Below are positions 54,632 to 64,000 of a DNA stretch of 64,000 nt, piece by piece. The stretch comes from PALSA-607 sp963825425. Its GTDB lineage: Bacteria; Actinomycetota; Actinomycetes; Acidothermales; Acidothermaceae. The stretch spans positions 62,001-126,000 of the forward strand of contig CAWGTF010000012.1 of NCBI GenBank assembly GCA_963825425.1. The letters are read 5' to 3'. Numbering within the stretch: position 1 is the first letter of the stretch; each line of letters starts with the position of its first letter. The notes under the pieces were generated by a model that saw only the letters and a list, made by a program, of their open reading frames with translations, did no database searches and was not told the DNA's origin. The position numbers and the translations under genes are program-made.

Positions 54632-54640
54632 GCTGCTGAC

Positions 54641-54895
54641 ATGGCTCACAAGAAGGGCGCATCGTCCAGCCGCAACGGCCGTGACTCCAATGCCCAGTTT
54701 CTCGGTGTGAAGCGCTACGGCGGCCAGCTGGTGAACGCCGGCGAGATCCTGATTCGGCAGCGCGGCACCCACCACCACCCCGGCCTCAACGTTGGGCGCG
54801 GCAAGGACGACACGCTGTTCGCGCTGGCGGCGGGTCGGGTCGAGTTCGGCACTGCACGCGGCCGGCGTGTGGTCAACATCGTCCCGGGGACCTAG
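54641..54895 (+). CDS. rpmA: 50S ribosomal protein L27
   Basis: An 84-residue protein beginning M-A-H-K-K-G, so no N-terminal leader has to be removed. G-R-D-S-N-A-Q-F-L-G-V-K and R-Q-R-G-T-H-H-H-P-G are the family motifs. The flexible N-terminus reaches the peptidyl-transferase centre. It is nine bases after rplU. Confidence 0.97.
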   Translation: MAHKKGASSSRNGRDSNAQFLGVKRYGGQLVNAGEILIRQRGTHHHPGLNVGRGKDDTLFALAAGRVEFGTARGRRVVNIVPGT

Positions 54896-54923
54896 AGCCC
54901 CGGTTATCGCGTAGCAGTAGCAA

Positions 54924-54955
54924 ACGAGGGCGAACCGGTGCCGGTCCGCCCTCGT
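54924..54955 (+). terminator. Strong hairpin between rpmA and obgE
   Basis: ACGAGGGCG pairs with CGCCCTCGT, and inside it ACCGG pairs with CCGGT around a two-base loop, giving a stem of 9 plus 5 with one mismatch. GTCGTTTC follows, a short T-rich tail. It lies 28 bases after rpmA and would end or attenuate the ribosomal transcript before obgE. Confidence 0.75.
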
Positions 54956-54997
54956 GTCGTTTCATGACTGTGCCGGTCCGACTGCGAGGAGGACACG

Positions 54998-56363
54998 ATG
55001 CCGACGTTCGTCGACCGTGTCGTCCTCCATGCCAGCGCGGGCAACGGTGGCCACGGTTGCGCGTCGATCCACCGCGAGAAGTACAAGCCGCTCGGCGGTC
55101 CGGACGGCGGTGACGGTGGCCGCGGGGGCAACGTCGCGCTCGTCGTCGACCCCGACACCACCACGCTGCTGGCGTTTCACCACGCCCCGCACCGGCGGGC
55201 CACGTCCGGCAAGCCGGGCCAGGGCAGCAATCGCGATGGTGCCAACGGCGAGGACATGATCCTGCCCGTCCCCGACGGCACGGTCGTCAAGACCGAGGAC
55301 GGCGTCGTGCTGGCCGACCTGGTCGGCGCGGGTTCGACCTACATCGTCGCGCAGGGTGGGCGTGGCGGCCTCGGCAACGCAGCGCTGGCGTCGCCGCGTC
55401 GCAAGGCGCCCGGCTTCGCGCTGCTCGGCGAGCCAGGCGCGGTCCAGGATGTCGTGCTCGAACTGAAGACCGTCGCTGACGTCGCGCTCGTCGGCTACCC
55501 GAACGCGGGCAAGTCCTCGCTGGTCGCGGCGCTGTCGGCCGCCCGGCCGAAGATCGCCGACTACCCGTTCACCACGCTCGTCCCGAACCTCGGCGTCGTG
55601 CAGGCGGGGGAGTCGCGGTTCACGGTGGCCGACGTTCCCGGCCTCGTTCGTGGCGCGAGTGAAGGGCGCGGTCTGGGTCTTGAGTTCCTGCGCCACGTCG
55701 AGCGGTGCACCGCGCTCGTGCACGTCATCGACTGCGCGACGATGGAACCCGACCGCGATCCGGTCAGCGACCTCGAGGCGATCGAAGCTGAGCTGGCGGC
55801 CTACGACACCGATCTCGGCGGCGTCCCGCTTGAACAAGCGGCCGCGGTTGGTGGCGCTGAACAAGGTCGACGTGCCCGACGCTCGCGATCTCGCCGAGAT
55901 GGTTCGCAGCGAGATCGAGGCGCGCGGCATCAAGGTGATCATCGTCTCGGCCGCGACCCGCGAAGGTCTTCGCGAGCTGTCCTTCGCGATGGCCGAGCTC
56001 GTCGAGCAGGCGACGGGCGGCCCGGCCGGTCGACGAGGCGACTCGCATCGTGCTTCGGCCGCGCGCTGTCGACGACAGCGGATTCACGGTCACCAAGGAC
56101 GGCACGAGCTTCGTGGTGCAAGGGCGATCGCCCCGAGCGCTGGATCAAGCAGACCGACTTCACCAACGACGAAGCCGTCGGGTATCTGGCCGACCGGCTG
56201 AACCGGTTCGGCGTCGAGGCGGAGCTTGCGAAAGCCGGCGCCGAGGCGGGTGCTGAGGTCATCATCGGCGACGTCGCATTCGACTGGGAGCCAGGAATGC
56301 TGTCCGGGTCTGAAGCACCGGATCGGACCGCGCGGAACCGACTCGCGCCTCGACGGTCGGTGA
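54998..56363 (+). CDS. obgE: GTPase ObgE/CgtA, frameshifted
   Basis: About 454 residues after four single-base corrections. The Gly-rich Obg domain is intact (A-G-N-G-G-H-G, G-G-D-G-G-R-G-G-N, and later G-G-R-G-G-L-G-N). The G domain has G-Y-P-N-A-G-K-S-S near residue 166, D-V-P-G-L and N-K-V-D; the frame breaks before N-K-V-D, near 55840. Further breaks are near 56025, 56120 and 56310. The C-terminal OCT-like end reads G-T-D-S-R-L-D-G-R, stopping at 56363. It is a 50S-assembly and stress GTPase. The stop overlaps the proB start (GTGA). Confidence 0.85.
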
Positions 56364-57524
56364 CCCGGGTGCCCGACCTGACCTCCGCAACCGACGACGG
56401 CGTCGCGCGGCCGCTCGTCTGCCGCTGCCCGCAAGATCGTCGTCAAGATCGGGTCGTCGTCGCTGACCCGGCCCGAGGGTGGCCTCGACCAGGCGAACAT
56501 CGACGCGCTCGCGTCCGCGATTGTCGGGCGTCTGCGCCAGGGGACGTCGTGTGTGCTGGTGTCGTCGGGAGCCATCGCGGCCGGTCTGCGGCCGCTCGGA
56601 CTGACGGCGAGGCCGCGCGATCTCGCCACCCAGCAGGCCGCGGCGAGCGTCGGCCAGGGCCTGCTCGTCGAGTCGTACGCGCGCGCGTTCGGGCTCCACG
56701 ATGTCCGCGTGGGTCAGGTGTTGCTGACCTCCGACGACATGATGCGCCGCGTTCACTACCTCAACGCCGAGCGGACGTTGACGCGCCTGCTCGAGCTGGG
56801 CGTCGTCCCTGTCGTGAACGAGAACGACACGGTCGTGACCGACGAGATCCGGGTCGGCGACAACGACCGGCTCGCCGCTCTCGTCGCACATCTCGTGCGC
56901 GCCGACCTGCTGGTCCTGCTCTCCGACGTCGACGCGTTGTACACCGCGCCGCCGGGCGGTCCGGCTCGCGGCGGCTCGACGACGTCCATGGTGAAGCCGA
57001 CCTCGCCGGCGTCGACCTTGGCGGTGTCGGGCGAGTCGGGATCGGATCCGGCGGCATGATCACGAAGGTGGACGCCGCCCGGCTCGCGACGTCAGCCGGG
57101 CATTCCGGTCGTGGTCGCCTCAGCCACCGCGGTCGTCGATGCACTCGCCGGAAGGCACGCAGGCACCCTGTTTCATCCGACCGGCGTGCGGGTTGCGAGC
57201 CGGCTGCTGTGGCTGGCCCACGCGACGACGCCGCGCGGTCGGTTGGTGCTCGACCCCGGAGCCGTCGCGGCCGTCGTCGACCGGCGGTTGTCGTTGCTGC
57301 CAGCCGGCATCACCAAGGTCGAGGGCGAGTTCGCGGCCGGTGACCCGGTCGACCTCGTCGATGAAGCGGGCCGTGCCGTTGCGCGCGGCCTCGTGAACTA
57401 CGACGCGACCGAGTTGCCCGGCCTGCTCGGCCGTTCAACGCGCGACCTGGCCGCCGAACTCGGCACCGCATACGAACGCGAAGTCGTTCATCGCGACGAC
57501 CTGGTGCTGCTCACGAATCGCTGA
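56360..57524 (+). CDS. proB: Glutamate 5-kinase with PUA domain, frameshifted
   Basis: About 388 residues. The kinase opens R-K-I-V-V-K-I-G-S-S-S-L-T (from 56433) and has L-V-S-S-G-A-I-A-A-G and V-V-P-V-V-N-E-N-D-T. The PUA domain follows near 57190 (G-R-L-V-L-D-P-G-A, G-L-V-N-Y). Frames change near 56425, 56965 and 57095. It phosphorylates glutamate, the first step of proline synthesis; proA is 4 kb downstream, separated by the cyclase and a small conserved gene. The GTG at 56360 overlaps the obgE stop. Confidence 0.85.
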
Positions 57525-57605
57525 CCGTCACGCGCCTGTCGACGTCGCAGCCCGCAGTACCTATCCTCGCCTTATCCGGCGCGCGTGCGAGGAGGCAGCA
57601 GGGGC

Positions 57606-60600
57606 ATGACCACCTGCCAGCACTGTGGCGCCGACATGCCCAGCGACCTCAGGTTCTGCCGTGAATGCGGTAGTTCGATGGCGTCGGTTAGGTCGTGCCC
57701 ATCGTGCGGCGCCGCCGACGAGGGTGGCCGGTTTTGCGGCAACTGCGGCGCGACGTTGAAGCCGGGAGTGATCCCTGCTCGTACGCGACAACCCGGTCGC
57801 CGAGCGTCGCGTGACGTCTGTGCTGTTCGGTGACCTCGCGGGCTTCACCCCGCTGTCGGAATCTCGCGACGCCGAAGATGTTCGGGAGTTGCTGTCGCGG
57901 TACTTCGGCGAGTGCCGCACGATCATCGGTCGCTACGGCGGCGTCGTCGAGAAATTCATCGGCGATGCGGTGATGGCGGTCTGGGGTGTGCCGCTCTCTC
58001 ATGAGGACGACGCGGAGCGGGCGGTGCGTGCGGGCCTCGAGCTCGTCGAATCGACGAAGGCACTTGGCGAACGGGTCGGCGTGCCTGGCCTCGCGATGCG
58101 GGTCGGAGTGGTCACCGGCGAGGTCGCGGTCACCGTGGGTGCGACGGCGGAGGGCATGGTCGCGGGTGACGCCGTGAACACCGCGTCGCGAGTGCAATCG
58201 GTCGCGGAGCCGGATCGGTGTGGGTCGATGACACGACGCGCGCACTCACTGCGGCGTCTGTCTCCTACGTGGACGTCGGTGAGCACTGGCTGAAGGGGAA
58301 GTCGGAGCCGGCGCCGCCTATGGCAAGCTCGAGCTGTCGTGGCCGACCTCGGCGGCGGCCAGCGCGTTGACGGACTCGAGGCGCCGCTGGTCGGACGTGA
58401 ACGCGAGGTCCGGCTGATCAAGGAGTTGTTCCACGCCACGCACGAATCCCAGCGGCCCCGCCTAGTTGTGCTCGACGGCGAGCCTGGGGTCGGCAAGTCT
58501 CGGCTTGCCTGGGAGTTCGAAAAGTACGTTGACGGACTCAAGGCCATTACGCGTTGGCATCGCGGTCGCTGCCTGTCGTACGGCGACGGTGTCGCCTTCT
58601 GGGCACTCGCCGAGGCACTGCGGCCACGTCTTGGGCTCACCGAGGCGGATGCGGGCGACACGGTCGCCGCAGGGTTGGAAGCGAGTCTTGCTGAGTTCGT
58701 TCCGCGGTTGGAAGAGCGCGACTGGCTGCGCCCGCGGCTCGCGGCGCTGGTTAGCGGCGGGCAGGCTGGCGGGTTCGCGCGCGAGGACCTTTTCACCGCG
58801 TGGACGGCATTTCTGGAGCGGATCAGTCAAGACGGCGACACCGTCGTTCTCGTGATCGAAGACGCGCACTACGCGGACGACGGGTTGCTCGCGTTCCTTG
58901 AATCGATGCTCGCGAATGCCAACGCGCCCATCTTCGTACTGGCAATCGCGCGGCCTGAACTGCTGACGCGTCGTCCCGACCTCGGTGGCCGGCGTACGAG
59001 TGTGGTGCGACTTGATCCCCTCGATGATCCGACGATGGCGACCCTCATCGACGGGCTCGTTGACGGGCTACCGGCTGCCGCCCGGACCGCCCTCGTCGAG
59101 CGCGCCGAAGGCATTCCGCTCTTTGCCATTGAGACCGTGCGAGCACTCATCGACCAGGACGCGGTCGTCCCGCGGGATGGGCGCTACGTGCCGGCCGACG
59201 GCATCGAGATCGACCTTGCGTCGATCGGTGCTCCGGCGTCGCTGCAAGCTCTCGTCGCGGCTCGGCTCGACGCCCTCTCGCCAACCGAGCGGGCGGTGGT
59301 TGCCGACGCGAGTGTCCTCGGCACATCTTTTGCCCGAGCAGGGCTGGTGGCGCTCGGTTCCGACAATGCGGGCCTCGATGACGTCCTGGCGACGTTGCAG
59401 CGGAAGGAGATCATCGCCCTCCAGCAAGACCGGTTCTCGGCCGACCGTGGCCAGTACCGCTTCGTGCAGTCGGTCGTTCGCCAGGTCGCATATGCCACGT
59501 TGTCGCGCCGCGATCGCAAGGCGCGTCATCTGGCGGCCGCCGACTTCTTGTCGACCCAACTCGATGCGAACGACGACCTCGCGGTTGTCGTTGCGCAACA
59601 CCTGCTCGATGCGGTCGACGCCGCCAGCCCGACAGATGACGATACGGCGGAGTTGTTGCCGAGAGCTTGCGCACTTCTGGAGCGAGCGGGCACTCGAGCA
59701 CGTGCGTTGGGCTCGCCTGCGGAGGCGCGCCGCCGGTACGAGGCTGGGCTGGCGCGGGCCACCGATCCGGCCGCGCGGGCCAGCCTGTACCTTGCTGCCG
59801 CCGAGGCGGCTTACGACGCCGGCGACTACGAAGGCGCCGTTGCCGAGGCTGCTGCGGCCACTGAATTGTTCGATGCGCTCGGGCGGCCCATCGATGCGGC
59901 GCTCGCCGTGGCGACCGGTGGCATGGGTCTGCAGATACTTGGCGATTTTGCTGGAGTCATCCGCATCGCTGAACCACGATGGCTGGCGCTTGACGGCGTC
60001 GCGGGGGCCGAGCGGGCGTTGCTCCAACTGGCCAGGCCACTCGCAAACGCCACTGGGCAACTCGAGAACGAGGAGGCCACCAGAGGGTACGTGGAACGGC
60101 GGGTGCTACTCGCGGAGGCGGTAGGGGACGCCGGCGCGCTCGCCGAAGCGATGGTGCAATTGGGCACCCACTATCACGGCATCGGCGGGCCGGCTACGGC
60201 TCGAGCACTCTATGAGGCTGCCGCCGACATCTCTCGGGCGAACGATGTGCCCGGAACGCTGGCGCGTTCGTTGATCAACATCGGCACGGTTCTCATGAGC
60301 CGTGATCTTCCGGCCGCCATAGATGCGCTGCGCGAAGCACGCGACGTTGCCCGTCGTTCGGGTGTGGTTGCGATGATCGAGTTCGCGGAGGGCAACTACG
60401 CATCGGCACTCTGGCTCGCCGGACGGCTGAGCGATTCGCGCATTGTCGCCGCAGAGGCCGCCGCAACCGCGGCGACGCCGTCCATGCAGAGCCTTCTCGC
60501 GTGTATCCAGACCAACATTGCTGACGCGACAGGCGAGCCGGCGCCTGCTCTGCCGCACGCGGCGGGGACTGGTGGTGCGTGGAATCGTGCTGGCGCCGGA

Positions 60601-61116
60601 TACCTCGAGATGCGACGGCTGCTCGCCGGCGGTGACGCGGTCGCCGCAGCGGCAACGACCGAGTCGACACTCGTCCACGTGCTGGCCGCCGGGGGACTCG
60701 ACGACGATTTCTGCTGGCTGTGGCCGCCGCTCGTGCAGGCGGCCGTGATGGCAGGCGACGCAGCGCTCGCGACCCGGCTGCTCGAACCGGTCACGACTGC
60801 TTCGGGAGGCATCATCTCCGCCGCGGTCGCAGCCCAGTGCCGCTACTTGGTGGGGCTGGTGGGTGCGCTCCGTGGCGACGACCCGGGCCAGGTCGAAGCG
60901 GACCTTCGCGCTGGCGTAGCCGCTCTCGCGGACTTCGGTGCAGTTGGTGCCGCCGCCCGCGCGGAGGAGGAGTTGGCACGCTGGCTGATCGGGCAAGGCC
61001 GAACCCAGGACGCGCAGCCCCACATCGAGCACGCCCGCGCGGTCTACGAGGCAATGGGCGCCACCGGCTGGCTGCGCACGCTCGACTCGCAGGTGTCGGC
61101 GAGTCTCGCGCCGTAG
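57606..61116 (+). CDS. Multidomain class III adenylate/guanylate cyclase with zinc ribbons, AAA ATPase and TPR-like repeats, frameshifted
   Basis: About 1,170 residues after joining. Two zinc ribbons open the protein: C-Q-H-C...C-R-E-C and C-P-S-C...C-G-N-C in residues 4-50. The cyclase domain starts S-V-L-F-G-D-L-A-G-F-T and has F-I-G-D-A-V-M-A-V-W-G, with both metal-binding aspartates. The AAA/STAND-type ATPase has Walker A G-E-P-G-V-G-K-S-R near 58490, then a long helical region with Ala-rich TPR-like repeats. Frames change near 57775, 58215 and 58310. It probably makes cAMP in response to a signal read by the ATPase-TPR part. Confidence 0.8.
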
Positions 61117-61210
61117 GTCAGAAGTACCGACTTCGGCAAAACGCCTGCGCGTGGCCCCGCGTGCTGATCAACTATGACGCGTCGCTTATGGGTGGGACCG
61201 ACGACTGGGG

Positions 61211-61564
61211 ATGAGCGCGCTGCAGGCGAAGTTGTGGCATGTCACTGTCACGGTTGGCGGTGATGCCATGGAGACCGCACTTGTCCGGGCCGCTCTCGAG
61301 CGGCTGTCGGGCGAGCAGCCATTCCTCCTCTCCGGCCGGTACAGCAGTGACAAGGCCGAGGTCCGGTATTGGGAAGAGGCCCCCGAGTGCGCCGACGCGG
61401 CCGCGCTCGCGTTGCGGCTGTGGGGCGAGCACCGGGTGACCGCCGGCCTACCGCTGTGGCACGTGCTCGGGATTGAGGTCGTCGACCGCGAGATCTTCCA
61501 GCGTCGTGGCGGCGATGCGGCTGTCTCACTGGTGGCACCCGCCGGCGGCTGGCGGCCGTTCTAG
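61211..61564 (+). CDS. Conserved actinobacterial hypothetical protein
   Basis: A 117-residue protein with a recognisable core: L-W-H-V-T-V-T-V-G-G near residue 8, E-V-R-Y-W-E-E-A near 50, L-A-L-R-L-W-G-E-H-R near 66 and G-I-E-V-V-D-R-E. Small proteins of this kind are often encoded beside proA in actinobacteria. No function is known. It sits in the proB-proA-nadD stretch and ends 24 bases before proA. Confidence 0.7.
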   Translation: MSALQAKLWHVTVTVGGDAMETALVRAALERLSGEQPFLLSGRYSSDKAEVRYWEEAPECADAAALALRLWGEHRVTAGLPLWHVLGIEVVDREIFQRRGGDAAVSLVAPAGGWRPF

Positions 61565-61588
61565 TCAGGTTCGGCATATCCTGACGCC

Positions 61589-62860
61589 GTGGGCACTGAC
61601 ACTGGACCGGACATTGCTGCTGACGTTCTAGCGACCGCGCAACGCGCGCGCACCGCATCGACCAAGCTCGCCACCGCATCGCGGGCGGTGAAAGACGCAG
61701 CGCTGCTCGCCATCGCTGCCGCGTTGGTGGCACGGGTCGATGAGGTGCTTTCGGCCAACAAAGTGGACGTCGATGCAGCTGCCGCGTCGGGTGCGACCGA
61801 CTCGTACATCGACCGGCTGCGACTCGACGCGCGACGCGTTGAGGCGATCGCCGCCGACGTAGTCAAGACCGCAGGTCTGCCCGATCCGGTGGGAGAGGTT
61901 CTGCGCGGCGGCGTACTTGCGAACGGCCTGGAGCTGCGGCAGATCCGCGTCCCACTCGGCGTCGTCGGCATCATCTACGAGGGGCGCCCGAACGTCACGG
62001 TCGATGCGGCAGCCTTGTGCTTGAAGAGCGGCAATGCGGTGCTACTGCGCGGATCGTCGTCCGCCCTGTCGTCTAACACAGCGTTGGTTGCGATCCTTCG
62101 CGATGCCGTTGAGTCCGTCGATCTGCCGGCCGATGCGATCCAACTCGTTCCGGGTGCGGGCCACGAGGCAGCCAAGCATCTGATGCGTGCGCGCGGGCTC
62201 GTCGACGTGCTAATCCCGCGCGGCGGCGCCGATCTGATCCGCAGTGTCGTCGAGGAGTCGACGGTGCCGGTGATCGAGACGGGCGTCGGTAACTGTCACA
62301 TCTATGTCGACGCCGACGCCGATTTCGACATGGCGATCTCGATTCTGGTCAACGCCAAGACCTCACGGCCGAGTACGTGCAACACTGCGGAGACGGTCCT
62401 CGTGCATGCCGCCGTCGCCGACGTATTCCTGCCGCTCGCGCTCGCTGCTCTGAGCGAGGCAGGCGTCACCGTGCACGGCGACGAAGCCGTCGCGTCGATG
62501 AGCTCCGCCGTCGTGCCGGCGACCGATGCCGACTGGGACACCGAATACCTCTCGCTCGACATTGCGGCGGCCGTCGTCCCGTCGATCGACGCGGCCATCG
62601 CGCACATCAGGGAGCACGGCACCGCGCACAGCGAGGCGATCGTGACCCGATCGCAGGCGGCCGCCCGGACCTTCATCGCCGAAGTCGATGCGGCAGCCGT
62701 GCTCGTGAACGCGTCGACCCGATTCGTCGACGGCGGCGAGTTCGGATTCGGCGCGGAGATCGGCATCTCGACGCAGAAGTTGCACGCGCGAGGTCCGATG
62801 GGATTGCCCGAGCTCACGTCGACGAAGTACGTCGTGGTGGGCGACGGGCACGTCCGTTGA
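61589..62860 (+). CDS. proA: Glutamate-5-semialdehyde dehydrogenase (gamma-glutamyl phosphate reductase)
   Basis: A 423-residue aldehyde-dehydrogenase-fold enzyme of normal length. R-P-S-T-C-N carries the catalytic Cys at about residue 263, and P-L-G-V-V-G-I-I-Y-E and E-F-G-F-G-A-E-I-G are family motifs. It reduces the product of ProB for proline synthesis. GTG 61589 is the start. The frame is intact, unlike that of proB. Confidence 0.95.
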   Translation: MGTDTGPDIAADVLATAQRARTASTKLATASRAVKDAALLAIAAALVARVDEVLSANKVDVDAAAASGATDSYIDRLRLDARRVEAIAADVVKTAGLPDPVGEVLRGGVLANGLELRQIRVPLGVVGIIYEGRPNVTVDAAALCLKSGNAVLLRGSSSALSSNTALVAILRDAVESVDLPADAIQLVPGAGHEAAKHLMRARGLVDVLIPRGGADLIRSVVEESTVPVIETGVGNCHIYVDADADFDMAISILVNAKTSRPSTCNTAETVLVHAAVADVFLPLALAALSEAGVTVHGDEAVASMSSAVVPATDADWDTEYLSLDIAAAVVPSIDAAIAHIREHGTAHSEAIVTRSQAAARTFIAEVDAAAVLVNASTRFVDGGEFGFGAEIGISTQKLHARGPMGLPELTSTKYVVVGDGHVR

Positions 62861-62876
62861 GTAGACGCGAGCGAGT

Positions 62877-63524
62877 GTGCGCGAGCCAACGCAGGTGAGC
62901 GCGGGAACGCCCGTGACCGGCCCGCGGGTCGGGGTGATGGGCGGCACGTTCGACCCGATCCACCACGGCCACCTGGTCGCGGCGAGCGAGGTCGCGAGCA
63001 AGTTCGACCTCGACGAGGTGATCTTCGTGCCGGCCGGCGCGCCGTGGCAGAAAGCCGACCGGGTGGTGTCGCCGGCTGAAGATCGCTACCTCATGACCGT
63101 CATCGCAACCGCGTCGAATCCGAGCTTCTCCGTGAGCCGCGTCGAGATCGATCGACCCGGGCCGACGTACACCAAGGACACGCTGATCCAGCTGCGCGAC
63201 GAGCTGACGGCTTCGCGGGGTGGCGTGCCGGCGCTCTTCTTCATCACGGGTGCCGATGCCCTGGCCCAGATCCTGTCCTGGCAGAATGCGGAGATGCTGC
63301 CTGATTTGGCCCATTTTGTCGGAGTAACCCGGCCGGGGCACCCGTTGGCCGATCCGCACGGGTTGCCCGATGGCGCGGTCAGCCTCCTCGAGATTCCGGC
63401 GCTCGCAATTTCTTCTACCGAATGTCGCGAAAGGGTGGGGCGCAATCAGCCGATCTGGTACCTCGTGCCAGACGGAATCGTTCAGTACATCTCCAAGCGC
63501 GGCCTGTACCGGACTCAACCATGA
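62877..63524 (+). CDS. nadD: Nicotinate-nucleotide adenylyltransferase
   Basis: A 215-residue nucleotidyltransferase with G-G-T-F-D-P-I-H-H-G-H near residue 22 and the second signature I-S-S-T-E-C-R near residue 180. It makes nicotinate adenine dinucleotide in NAD synthesis. Several in-frame GTG codons (62877, 62895, 62913) precede the core and none has a clear ribosome site, so the start is uncertain. The stop overlaps the next ATG. Confidence 0.93.
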   Translation: MREPTQVSAGTPVTGPRVGVMGGTFDPIHHGHLVAASEVASKFDLDEVIFVPAGAPWQKADRVVSPAEDRYLMTVIATASNPSFSVSRVEIDRPGPTYTKDTLIQLRDELTASRGGVPALFFITGADALAQILSWQNAEMLPDLAHFVGVTRPGHPLADPHGLPDGAVSLLEIPALAISSTECRERVGRNQPIWYLVPDGIVQYISKRGLYRTQP

Positions 63525-64000
63525 GCGGCAAGCACGGACGACCGAAGCCGTCACGTCGCTCGCCCGAGCCGGTCGGCGTCGGCGCTGCCGCTGCGCCAAT
63601 TGGTGCGGTCGGTGCGCCGGCAACCGGCTACGCAAGCGAACCGATCGAGGCGCCAGCGCCGGTTGAGGCGGCTCCGCCAGCTCCGGCGGCCGCGCCCGCT
63701 CCGGCGGCCCCGGCGCCGATGCCGGTCATCCACAATCGCCCGCTGCCCGACTTCGATCCCCACGATCCCCTCGGGATCGCGAACCCGTTGCCTGAAGTGG
63801 CGCCCGAACCGGCGCCCGAACCGGGGCCCGAACCGGCGTTCGAACTTGCTGCAGCACCGGTCGCCGTCCCGCTTGGGAATGAGATCTTGCCGTCGTTGCC
63901 CGCGGGTAAGGGGGGCGCCGTCGGCGGGTTCATGGCTGACCGCCGCCGGCTGCTGTTCGCCGTCCTCGCCCTCGTCGTTGTCGCCGGACTGGTCGCCTGG
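63521..64000 (+). CDS. Proline/alanine-rich membrane protein, 5' part only
   Basis: The first 160 residues are visible. A basic start (S-G-K-H-G-R-P-K-P-S-R-R) is followed by about 120 residues rich in Ala, Pro and Glu with Pro-Glu-Pro-Ala repeats, then the beginning of a membrane helix (L-L-F-A-V-L-A-L-V-V-V-A-G). Its place after nadD is where actinobacteria often encode a LytR-type or other envelope protein, but the domain lies outside the window. Confidence 0.7.
   Translation, partial: MSGKHGRPKPSRRSPEPVGVGAAAAPIGAVGAPATGYASEPIEAPAPVEAAPPAPAAAPAPAAPAPMPVIHNRPLPDFDPHDPLGIANPLPEVAPEPAPEPGPEPAFELAAAPVAVPLGNEILPSLPAGKGGAVGGFMADRRRLLFAVLALVVVAGLVAW

Overview
The window is a high-GC, gene-dense stretch of an actinobacterial (Actinomycetota) chromosome. 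The evidence is the paired clpP genes followed by clpX downstream of tig, the folC-DUF4233 pair, the mreBCD-mrdA-rodA wall-elongation cluster, the B12-binding radical SAM/DUF2344 pair ahead of an RNase E/G with a long basic N-terminus, the rplU-rpmA-obgE-proB...proA-nadD order, and many GTG starts with ATGA/GTGA overlaps. The MreB/RodA system suggests a rod-shaped or filamentous cell. I cannot name a genus.

Layout. 0-6.4 kb is accessory: the end of a GntR/FCD-type regulator, a berberine-bridge-type FAD oxidase, a sortase-anchored Thr/Pro-rich surface protein with a hairpin over its start, and a tight run of DUF4342, SDR, membrane, DUF6544 and SRPBCC genes. 6.6-12.9 kb is a co-oriented cluster (GT2 glycosyltransferase, TIGR04282-type transferase, methyltransferase, membrane-bound molybdopterin oxidoreductase, membrane protein, sugar epimerase) with a divergent polytopic membrane protein; it looks like an uncharacterised envelope glycan or glycolipid pathway. 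13.3-17.4 kb is a reactive-sulfur module: sulfide:quinone-reductase-like flavoprotein, DUF2892 protein, SAM methyltransferase, thioredoxin, a DUF302 remnant and a CstR-type repressor, with three near-identical 16-bp operators. 17.8-25 kb is an ArsR regulator with an autoregulatory dyad and a six-gene group 4 [NiFe]-hydrogenase-like operon that matches the Rv0081-Rv0087 region of Mycobacterium tuberculosis, with the small subunit moved to the end.

25.4-64 kb is mostly core: tRNA-Gly, tRNA-Pro, tig, clpP1, clpP2, clpX, a convergent tryptophanase, valS, folC, an ABC-2 exporter, ndk, mreBCD-mrdA-rodA, the radical SAM pair, rne, a YncE-like lipoprotein, rplU-rpmA, obgE, proB, a multidomain adenylate cyclase, proA, nadD and the start of a proline-rich membrane protein.

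Reliability. At least a dozen genes, including the normally indispensable valS, folC, mrdA and obgE, are broken by one to four single-base frameshifts while the protein stays conserved on both sides. I treat these as one gene each and think most are base-level sequence errors. The hydrogenase operon, tig-clpX and mreBCD are clean. The best candidates for new biology are the sulfur-responsive regulon, the rearranged hydrogenase locus and the 8-12.9 kb glycan-like cluster.
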